From assembly GCA_021730835.1 (NCBI GenBank), contig JAKFYP010000206.1, forward strand, positions 1 to 20,114: a stretch of DNA of 20,114 nt, given 5' to 3'. The notes below the pieces were generated by a model that searched no databases, was not told where the DNA came from, and saw only the letters and a program-made list of their open reading frames with translations. Source of the DNA: Alphaproteobacteria bacterium. Lineage in GTDB: Bacteria > Pseudomonadota > Alphaproteobacteria > Rickettsiales > UBA998. Below are positions 1-5,598 of this stretch, in pieces (the first letter of the stretch is position 1; every line of letters starts with the position of its first letter). The position numbers were made by a program, and so were the translations under genes.

Positions 1-257
1 TTGATGCGGGTCTGCCAGCCCTTGCCCGTGGCGCGAAAGCCCTCAAGCACATCGGCGTCCAGCCGCAGCGACACCAGTTGTTTGGCCGAAGCCTTGCGCG
101 GCCTGCCCCGGCGTATCAGCTTGCCGCCGATATACAGATCGGCGGCATCGAACATTTCATCCGTCCACTCCGGCAATTCCTCGTATTCCTCCGGCTGGAT
201 GACATGGGCATCCACTTTAGCTAAGTCGCTTCCCAAACCTTTTTTGTTCCCTTGCAT
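1..257 (-). CDS. brnA: BrnA-family antitoxin, 3' end outside the window
   Basis: The reading frame starts at ATG 257 and continues past base 1 without a stop, giving 85 visible codons. The protein begins MQGNKKGLGSDLAKVDAH, has an acidic stretch (PEEYEELPEWTDEMF, about residues 22-36), then the basic GRPRKASAKQLVSLRLDADVLEGF segment that is typical of BrnA/CopG-like antitoxins, where a short beta strand followed by helices forms a ribbon-helix-helix. The function inferred from the family is to neutralise the BrnT ribonuclease and to repress the operon by binding its promoter. It overlaps the end of brnT by 41 bases, the usual toxin-first order and coupling for this system. The C-terminus is not visible, so completeness cannot be judged. 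Confidence 0.85.
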   Translation of the reverse strand, partial: MQGNKKGLGSDLAKVDAHVIQPEEYEELPEWTDEMFDAADLYIGGKLIRRGRPRKASAKQLVSLRLDADVLEGFRATGKGWQTRI

Positions 258-492
258 TGGCTCTCCTCATCGAAAAAACATGCCGCAGGCCATTCCGTTC
301 GACATATCCCACGACAACCAGACGATCACGCAGCAAACCAAAGCACATCATGCGTTCTTCGCCGTAATCCCATCTTTTATCCTCGATCTCATAGACAGGA
401 CCGGCAAACACTTCCGCCGCGTCCTGGAAATCGAGTCCCCGTTCTTTGAGCGTTTTATCCCGCTTGGCCGTATCGTAAGTAATATCGAGCAT
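217..492 (-). CDS. brnT: BrnT-family ribonuclease toxin
   Basis: A 91-residue protein, the normal BrnT size. The N-terminus MLDITYDTAKRDKTLKERGLDFQD matches the family pattern of a short beta strand, a 'D-x-x-K' helix and a 'xxHG-(I/V)-x-F' segment, with Arg-Gly where many members have His-Gly. It is followed by DAAEVF, and a C-terminal RHVFSMRRANAREQKRF resembles the 'rRIISaRkA...E...Y' signature carrying proposed active-site residues. Known role of the family: a RelE-fold mRNA-cleaving toxin of a type II module, held inactive by BrnA. The start is chosen by homology; the ATG lies one base after a good -10 element, so the mRNA may be leaderless or nearly so. Divergent from panD. Confidence 0.92.
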   Translation of the reverse strand: MLDITYDTAKRDKTLKERGLDFQDAAEVFAGPVYEIEDKRWDYGEERMMCFGLLRDRLVVVGYVERNGLRHVFSMRRANAREQKRFGKRLS

Positions 493-493
493 T

Positions 494-522
494 ATTGTAG
501 CTACAAATATAAAAATTGTCCA
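494..522 (-). promoter_or_regulatory. brnTA promoter with palindromic operator
   Basis: On the minus strand, TGGACA (517-522) and TACAAT (494-499) are separated by exactly 17 bases, a good sigma-70-type promoter. The 12-base perfect palindrome TTGTAGCTACAA (495-506) overlaps the -10 element. BrnA is known to repress its own operon, so this palindrome is the natural operator candidate. The -10 sits one base from the brnT start codon. Confidence 0.6.
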
Positions 523-560
523 GTGTTAATCTATACCTTAAAACCCGATTCGTGCAACCC

Positions 561-941
561 ATGTTCCTGACCCTCCTCAAATCCAAAATCCACCGGGCGA
601 CGGTGACCGGCAGCGACCTGCATTACGAAGGCTCGATCACCATCGACGCCGGTTTGCTGGAGGCGGCGAATATCCTGCCCTACGAACAGGTGGACGTACT
701 CGACATCCACAACGGGGCGCGTTTCACCACCTATGCCATTGCGGGAGAACGTGGCAGCGGGTGTATTATCGTCAACGGCGCGGCGGCGCGGCTGGTGCAA
801 AAAGGCGATCTGGTGATTATCTGCGCGTTTGCCTCAATGGATGAGCAGGAAGCCCGCGCACACAAACCGCCGGTGATTATGGTGGATGGGGAAAATAAGT
901 TGCGAGTTGCGAGTTGCAAGTTGCAAGAAGATGGAGAATAA
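561..941 (+). CDS. panD: Aspartate 1-decarboxylase precursor
   Basis: 126 residues from ATG 561. The enzyme makes beta-alanine from aspartate for pantothenate and CoA synthesis. It is cytosolic, and it matures by self-cleavage that leaves an N-terminal pyruvoyl group on the large chain. The cleavage motif HYEGS is present with Gly24-Ser25 at the canonical position. Other family blocks are KIHRATVT (9-16), NGARFTTYAIAGERGSG and NGAAARLVQKGDLVIICAF. ATG 561 is chosen because it places Ser25 correctly; a TTG 45 bases upstream would add a non-family extension. No clear Shine-Dalgarno sequence is visible. The last dozen or so residues (ENKLRVASCKLQEDGE) are partly encoded by the heptamer repeat that follows, so the natural C-terminus appears to have been replaced. 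The neighbour glyS is not a pathway partner. Confidence 0.95.
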   Translation: MFLTLLKSKIHRATVTGSDLHYEGSITIDAGLLEAANILPYEQVDVLDIHNGARFTTYAIAGERGSGCIIVNGAAARLVQKGDLVIICAFASMDEQEARAHKPPVIMVDGENKLRVASCKLQEDGE

Positions 942-1040
942 ACATGCTTTTTACCGAACTCACACAACGATTCACTGACATCATGTTTTTTGGATTTACT
1001 AGGATATTTTTCTCGAAACTTACAACTCGCAACTCGCAAC
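899..1040. repeat. Inverted repeat of four heptamers per arm between panD and glyS
   Basis: The left arm (899-926) is four tandem heptamers, GTTGCGA twice then GTTGCAA twice. The right arm (1013-1040), read on the minus strand, is GTTGCGA twice, then GTTGTAA and GTTTCGA. The arms enclose about 86 bases that include AAACATG and CATGTTT in inverse orientation. The left arm and the adjoining bases encode the end of PanD, and the right arm ends six bases before the glyS start codon. It looks like a small palindromic insertion element; I do not recognise a named family. Confidence 0.85.
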
Positions 1041-1046
1041 TTCCCC

Positions 1047-3425
1047 ATGCCTGACCTCCTTCTCGAACTCTTCTCCGAAGAAATCCCGGCGCGGATGCAG
1101 GCGGATGCTTCCGCGCATTTGCAGGAGGCGCTTACCGAAGCGCTGGCTGGGGCGCGGCTTGCGCACGGGGCGGTAAAAAGTTTCGTCACCCCGAGGCGGC
1201 TTGGTATTTTAATCGAAGGGCTGGCAGCGATGCAGCCGGATATGAAGGTTGAGCGCAAAGGGCCGAAAATTGGCGCGCCCGCTCAGGCCGTGGAAGGGTT
1301 CTGCAAATCGGTGGGGCTTTCGCCTGAACGACTGGAGCAGCGCGAAAAGGGCAAGGATTGCTTCTATTTCGCCATTATCGAGGAAAAGGGTCGCCCAACC
1401 GCCGAGGCGCTTCCCACCATTATTGAGAAAATCCTTCTGCAATTCCCCTGGCCGAAATCGCAGCGCTGGGGGGCATATGAGATGCAATGGGTGCGGCCCC
1501 TGCGCAATATTCTCTGCTTGCTGGATAACGCCGTCGTGCCGGTAACATTCGGCCACCTGACGGCTAATAACCGGACATGGGGGCATCGGTTTCTCTCCTC
1601 CCGGGAACACCACTCCCCCCTTGAGGGGGAGTCAAAATCCGAGTCGCAAAACATGGATTTTGGTGGGGGGGTAACGCAACAAAGCACACCCCCCACACCT
1701 CAAGCAGCGGCTGATAGCCTTGCTTTCGGCTGCTCCCCCTCAAGGGGGGAGCATAAAGGAGAAGCAGGGAGTATCATTGTCCCCTCCCCCGCCGATTACG
1801 AATCGCTGCTGGAGCAACATTACGTCATCGCTGATGCTGAGAAACGCCGTGACCGAATCGCGCAACTCGCGGCAGGCGAAGCCCTGAAGGCGGGGCTTTC
1901 CGTGCGGCCCGATGACGGGTTACTGAGTGAAGTCACCGGGCTGGTCGAATGGCCGGTATGTTACCTCGGGCATTTCGAGCCGAAATATCTCGACCTGCCG
2001 CCGGAAGTGCCGGTACTGGAGATGCGTCACCACCAGAAATATTTTGCGTTGCTATCCGGCCCCCCCCTTGAGGGGGAGCAGTTGAGAGCAAGTCCAAAGG
2101 ATGCCGCTCGAAACGTGGGGGGAACATCGTCACCGCATACCCCCCACGACTCAGCATCGACTGCAAGCAGTCTTGCTTCGTCCGCTCCCCCTCAAGGGGG
2201 GAGCTATTCTTTAGCCCCCGCCTTCCTGATTGTCTCCAACATGATTGCCAAAGACGGCGGCGAGCGGATTATTTCAGGCAACCGCAAGGTGCTCAGGGCA
2301 CGGCTGGAAGACGGGCGATTCTACTGGGATCAGGATCGCCGCAAGCCGCTGGGCGAATTACTGCCGGGGCTGGAGAAAATGATCTTTCACGCCCGGCTCG
2401 GCAGCGTAGCGGAAAAGACGGCGCGCATCAGCGGGCTGGCAACGTTTCTGGCCGTTTTCGTACCACACGCCAATCTCGGCAAGGTCGAGCGGGCGGCGCA
2501 ACTGGCCAAGGCCGATCTTATCTCGGGCATGGTTGGCGAGTTTCCCGAATTGCAGGGCGTTATGGGTCGCTACTACGCGCTCGAACAGGGTGAGGATGCC
2601 GAAGTAGCCGACGCCATCCGCGACCATTACCGCCCCGCCGGCACAAACGATGAGACACCCGGGCATCCCGTATCCGTCACCGTCGCGCTGGCCGACCGGT
2701 TCGACAGCCTCGCCGGGCTGTTCGCCATCGGTGAGAAACCGACCGGCTCCAAAGACCCGTTTGCGCTGCGCCGCGCCGCTATCGGCATCATCCGCATTAT
2801 TTTCGATAACGAGCTGCGCCTGCCATTGCGTATCGCCATTGATCACGCCATCGGGCGTTACGGCAAGGCCGTGCTCAAAGGGGTTGATAAAGGCGCTGTC
2901 TCCGGCGAATTACTGGCTTTCTTCTCCGAGCGGCTGAAAGTCATCCTGCGGGATGAAGGCGTGCGGCACGACCTGATTGACGCCGTTTTTTCGCTTGGGG
3001 AAGACGACCTCGTGCGGCTGGTCGCCCGGGTGCGGGCACTCGACGCCTTTCTCGCTACAGATGACGGAGCGAACCTGCTGGCCGCCTGCCGCCGCGCCAC
3101 CAATATCGTGCGTAAGGAAGAGGAAAAAGACGGATGCTCCTATAGCGGGCATATCCGCGAGGGATTATTCGCCGAAGAGGAGGAACGCGGGCTGTTCGCG
3201 GCGCTTGAAGCCGTGGAGCAACCGGTTGCCAAAGCCTGCGAGCAGGAGAATTATACCGAAGCGATGCGGCTGATTGCCACGTTGCGAATACCGCTGGATG
3301 CGTTCTTCGAGGCAGTACTGGTCAACGCCAACGATCCCGATATTCGTAAAAACCGCCTGCATCTGCTGTCGCGCCTGCGGGAATTATTTTCAAAACTGGC
3401 CGATTTCGAGAAGGTGGAGGGGTAG
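1047..3425 (+). CDS. glyS: Glycyl-tRNA synthetase beta subunit with two in-frame insertions
   Basis: 792 residues from ATG 1047, whose product starts MPDLLLELFSEEIPARMQ, the standard GlyS N-terminus. The beta subunit binds tRNA and works with the catalytic alpha subunit (GlyQ) in the alpha2-beta2 enzyme. Family landmarks include FVTPRRLGILIEG, WVRPLRNILCLLDN, GHRFLS, LEMRHHQKYFALL, DRFDSLAGLF and the C-terminal NRLHLLSRLRELFSKLADF anticodon-binding end. Bacterial GlyS is usually about 690 residues. The extra roughly 100 residues are two low-complexity Pro/Ser/Gly-rich segments at about residues 189-236 and 339-386, each encoded by a palindromic element and each keeping the frame. No glyQ lies in this window, although glyQ and glyS are usually adjacent. 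A TTG at 990 would start within the upstream repeat and is not favoured. Confidence 0.95.
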   Translation: MPDLLLELFSEEIPARMQADASAHLQEALTEALAGARLAHGAVKSFVTPRRLGILIEGLAAMQPDMKVERKGPKIGAPAQAVEGFCKSVGLSPERLEQREKGKDCFYFAIIEEKGRPTAEALPTIIEKILLQFPWPKSQRWGAYEMQWVRPLRNILCLLDNAVVPVTFGHLTANNRTWGHRFLSSREHHSPLEGESKSESQNMDFGGGVTQQSTPPTPQAAADSLAFGCSPSRGEHKGEAGSIIVPSPADYESLLEQHYVIADAEKRRDRIAQLAAGEALKAGLSVRPDDGLLSEVTGLVEWPVCYLGHFEPKYLDLPPEVPVLEMRHHQKYFALLSGPPLEGEQLRASPKDAARNVGGTSSPHTPHDSASTASSLASSAPPQGGSYSLAPAFLIVSNMIAKDGGERIISGNRKVLRARLEDGRFYWDQDRRKPLGELLPGLEKMIFHARLGSVAEKTARISGLATFLAVFVPHANLGKVERAAQLAKADLISGMVGEFPELQGVMGRYYALEQGEDAEVADAIRDHYRPAGTNDETPGHPVSVTVALADRFDSLAGLFAIGEKPTGSKDPFALRRAAIGIIRIIFDNELRLPLRIAIDHAIGRYGKAVLKGVDKGAVSGELLAFFSERLKVILRDEGVRHDLIDAVFSLGEDDLVRLVARVRALDAFLATDDGANLLAACRRATNIVRKEEEKDGCSYSGHIREGLFAEEEERGLFAALEAVEQPVAKACEQENYTEAMRLIATLRIPLDAFFEAVLVNANDPDIRKNRLHLLSRLRELFSKLADFEKVEG
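1613..1751. repeat. GC-rich palindromic element, copy 1, inside glyS
   Basis: Perfect 19-base inverted ends: CTCCCCCCTTGAGGGGGAG (1613-1631) and its exact reverse complement (1733-1751). Inside are three possible hairpins: AAAATCC/GGATTTT (1634-1640 with 1655-1661), GTGGGGGG/CCCCCCAC (1663-1670 with 1689-1696) and GGCT/AGCC (1709-1719). The whole could fold as a cloverleaf. It is translated in frame within glyS between the GHRFLS block and the next conserved block. Confidence 0.85.
2060..2204. repeat. GC-rich palindromic element, copy 2, inside glyS
   Basis: Second copy of the same element. Its ends pair over 18 bases (CCCCCCTTGAGGGGGAGC at 2062-2079 with 2184-2201). Central hairpin CGTGGGGGG/CCCCCCACG (2114-2122 with 2140-2148), right hairpin GACTGC/GCAGTC (2159-2172) and a bulged left hairpin around 2088-2104 repeat the architecture of copy 1. 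Interior sequence has diverged while the pairing persists. The right ends of the two copies are read in different frames, yet both copies leave glyS open. Confidence 0.85.
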
Positions 3426-3600
3426 GCGATCATGCTTGAGAACGCTGGGATCAACAAAAAAGAAAAATATGCCTGAAATAGACAACCAAACCAAAAACCA
3501 AAGACGGAGAGTTTTATACCAAACTTAAACGAAAATCAGGTTGATAGAGATGCCCACACTATACTAGGCCAGCCCCTAACATATATATGTGACGGATTTA

Positions 3601-4785
3601 TTACGCCGGGAAATGCGATTGCGCCACATCGGCAATCATGCGCGCCGCATCCTCTATGTGCGCCGGTTGCACGACCAGTGGCGGCAACAGGCGAATCACC
3701 CCGCCGACCGCCGGGGCGACCAGCAGGCCGCGCTCGCGCAGGGCATCGCTGAGGGCGTAGCGGGATTCGGGGCGCGCCGGAATCAGCGCCTGCATCAGGC
3801 CGTTGCCCCGGCTGCCGCTAAATACATGGGGAAATTGTTGACCCAGCGCTGCCAATGCCGCGCCGAGCGCTTCCCCCATCTCCCCGACATGCGCAAGAAA
3901 ACCTTTTTCCAGCAACAGGTCAAGCGCTGCATCACCCACTGCCATCGCCAGCGGATTGCCGCCGTAAGTCGAGCCGTGGCTACCCGGTTCCATGCCGCTG
4001 GCCGCGTGATCGCTCAGCAGCAGCGCCGCCAGCGGGAAACCCCCGCCGATGCCTTTGGCCAGCATCGCTATATCCGGTACAATCCCCGCCTGCTCGAAGG
4101 CAAACAGCGTGCCGCTGCGGCCAAACCCGCATTGCACCTCGTCGAGCGCCAGCAGGATGCCGTGCGTATCGCACAGTTTTCGCGCTTTTTGCAGGTATTC
4201 GGGTGAATGCGAGCGAATTCCCCCCTCTCCCTGAATGGTCTCCAGCAATATCCCCGCCGTGTTATCCCCTATAGCGGCCTCCAGCGCGGCGATGTCATGA
4301 AAGGCCACCACGTCGAAACCTTCGAGCAGCGGCCCGAATCCCTCGCGGCTGGGGGCGTGGGCGCAGGCTGAGAGCGCCCCGAGCGTGCGCCCGTGAAACG
4401 CCCCTTCGGCGACCAGAATGCGTATGCGGTGGGACTCTCCCCGCCGGTAATGATAGCGCCGTATCGCTTTAATCCCCGCCTCAACGGCTTCCGTGCCAGA
4501 GGAGCAGAAAAAAACCTTATCGGCGAAGGTATTGGCGGTGAGTCTGGCCGCATAACGGTCAAGCGGCGGGGTATGATAGAGGTTGGAGCAGTGCCAGAGT
4601 TGCCGGGACTGGGCTTCAATCGCCGCAATCAGCCGGGGATTGCAATGCCCAAACGCGCTGACGCCAATGCCGGTAGCAAAATCCAGATAGGATTTGCCTT
4701 TGTCATCAAACAGGTAGCACCCATCCCCGCGAGCCATGATGGTGGGGCTGCGGCGATAGACGGAAAGCAGGGGAGAGTCAGGCAT
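3601..4785 (-). CDS. argD: Acetylornithine aminotransferase
   Basis: 394 residues, normal for ArgD. A PLP-dependent class III aminotransferase that converts N-acetylglutamate semialdehyde to N-acetylornithine in arginine synthesis (and can act in lysine synthesis). Visible motifs: substrate/cofactor region YLDFATGIGVSAFGH (33-47), CSSGTEAVEAGIK (94-106), AFHGRTLGALS (129-139), ETIQGEGGI (182-190), LDEVQCGFGRSG with PLP-contacting Asp215, and LAKGIGGGFP with the Schiff-base Lys244, then STYGGNPLA. Start at ATG 4785 fits the family. Downstream no argF follows; the gene converges on glyS across a 175-base gap in which I see nothing recognisable. A related omega-aminotransferase is the only realistic alternative; length and motifs favour ArgD. 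Confidence 0.9.
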   Translation of the reverse strand: MPDSPLLSVYRRSPTIMARGDGCYLFDDKGKSYLDFATGIGVSAFGHCNPRLIAAIEAQSRQLWHCSNLYHTPPLDRYAARLTANTFADKVFFCSSGTEAVEAGIKAIRRYHYRRGESHRIRILVAEGAFHGRTLGALSACAHAPSREGFGPLLEGFDVVAFHDIAALEAAIGDNTAGILLETIQGEGGIRSHSPEYLQKARKLCDTHGILLALDEVQCGFGRSGTLFAFEQAGIVPDIAMLAKGIGGGFPLAALLLSDHAASGMEPGSHGSTYGGNPLAMAVGDAALDLLLEKGFLAHVGEMGEALGAALAALGQQFPHVFSGSRGNGLMQALIPARPESRYALSDALRERGLLVAPAVGGVIRLLPPLVVQPAHIEDAARMIADVAQSHFPA

Positions 4786-4846
4786 ATCTATACCTAATCC
4801 ACGAAATACGAGGGAAAACCCTGTCTTAGCCGTAGGGAGCGGACTG

Positions 4847-4972
4847 CTAGCCTTGGCGCGCCTTAAAGCGGGGATTCATCTTGTTGATGACATAAATACG
4901 GCCCTTGCGCCGTACAACACGGCAATGTTTATCACGCGCTTTAGCCGATTTCAGTGAACTGAGAACTTTCAT
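4847..4972 (-). CDS. rpmJ: Ribosomal protein L36, cysteine-poor form
   Basis: 41 residues from ATG 4972: MKVLSSLKSAKARDKHC at the start and INKMNPRFKARQG at the end. This is the alphaproteobacterial/YkgO-type L36, longer than the 37-residue zinc form. It keeps only one cysteine, so the Cys3-His zinc ribbon of the classical protein is absent. Upstream in-frame codons exist but would add a non-family extension. It lies upstream of argD on the same strand, 61 bases away, with its own likely promoter. Confidence 0.93.
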   Translation of the reverse strand: MKVLSSLKSAKARDKHCRVVRRKGRIYVINKMNPRFKARQG

Positions 4973-5004
4973 ATCGCTACCCGGATTCCTGTGTGAACGG
5001 GGGT

Positions 5005-5032
5005 TTCTATCGGGTTGGCCGGCAAAAGTCAA
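5005..5032 (-). promoter_or_regulatory. Likely rpmJ promoter
   Basis: Minus strand TTGACT (5027-5032) and ATAGAA (5005-5010) with a 16-base spacer. The transcript would begin around 4998, about 25 bases before the rpmJ start codon. The -35 element is strong and the -10 is moderate. Confidence 0.5.
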
Positions 5033-5116
5033 GCCTCTGTGTGGATAAAGCCTCTGGGAAAAGATGGCACAGCCTATGCAGGAAATCTAAAATATGGAGG
5101 ATAAAACGGTGTTTCC

Positions 5117-5169
5117 GGGTTGCCATATGCCGCAACGCAAAAAAACTGTGCCAGTATATCTGGCAACCC
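5117..5169 (+). promoter_or_regulatory. Inverted repeat in the leader of the sensor operon
   Basis: GGGTTGCCA (5117-5125) and its exact complement TGGCAACCC (5161-5169) flank 35 bases. The right arm ends directly before the strong Shine-Dalgarno AGGAGGAGG (5171-5179) of the following gene. It could be an operator or an mRNA hairpin affecting translation; the sequence alone does not decide. Confidence 0.5.
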
Positions 5170-5187
5170 TAGGAGGAGGCAAGAGAT

Positions 5188-5598
5188 ATGGATGAAACCG
5201 GGAGTGGATTGTATAATGCGCTTTTCAGCACGGATCGCTATATGCCACACGGGCATTGTTACCTGTGGCAGCCCGAACTGGTCTGGATGCACGTCATTGC
5301 CGATCTTGCCGTTGCCATCGCCTATTTCTCGATACCTGTGACATTGATCTACCTGCTGCGCCATTATCGTGCCCAGATACCGTTTCGCTGGGTATTTGTG
5401 ATGTTTGCCGTCTTTATCACCTTTTGCGGCATCACCCATCTGGCGTCAATTGTCACCCTGTGGAAGCCGTATTATTATCTGGAAGGAATCCTCAAAGTGA
5501 TTACGGCGGCGGTCTCCATCGCAACAGCCGTGATGATCTATCCCCTGATCCCGCTGCTGATGGATCAGTTTGGCCACGGTAAACCCGAAGATGAATAA
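5188..5598 (+). CDS. Free-standing ethylene-receptor-like (ETR1-type) membrane sensor domain
   Basis: 136 residues with three predicted membrane helices at about 31-55, 67-90 and 98-121. The family block MPHGHCYLWQPELVW (19-33) is typical of bacterial homologues of the plant ethylene-binding domain. The ETR1 residues known to matter for Cu(I)/ethylene binding or signalling have counterparts: Asp39 (ETR1 Asp25), Tyr46 (Tyr32) in AYFSIP, Cys80 and His84 (Cys65 and His69) in FCGITHL, and Lys103 (Lys91) in LKVITAAVS. In plants, cyanobacteria and Azospirillum this domain is fused to a kinase; here it ends in a short hydrophilic tail (GHGKPEDE) with a stop. The stop overlaps the next start as TAATG, which implies translational coupling with the kinase. 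Strong RBS AGGAGGAGG eight bases before ATG 5188. Ligand binding is inferred from residues only. Confidence 0.88.
   Translation: MDETGSGLYNALFSTDRYMPHGHCYLWQPELVWMHVIADLAVAIAYFSIPVTLIYLLRHYRAQIPFRWVFVMFAVFITFCGITHLASIVTLWKPYYYLEGILKVITAAVSIATAVMIYPLIPLLMDQFGHGKPEDE

Noticed and set aside
899..926. CRISPR array
   Set aside because: Contiguous 7-base tandem units without spacers, and inverted second arm; not a repeat-spacer arrangement.
990..1046. Earlier TTG start for glyS
   Set aside because: It would translate the heptamer repeat; MPDLLLELFSEEIPARM at 1047 is the family start.
3426..3600. Small frame MPEIDNQTKNQRRRVLYQT in the AT-rich gap after glyS
   Set aside because: Only 19 codons, no recognisable similarity and no clear RBS.
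3589..4206. Plus-strand open frame of 205 codons opposite argD
   Set aside because: Arg/Gln/Ala-rich product typical of antisense frames in GC-rich genes; argD motifs are complete on the other strand.
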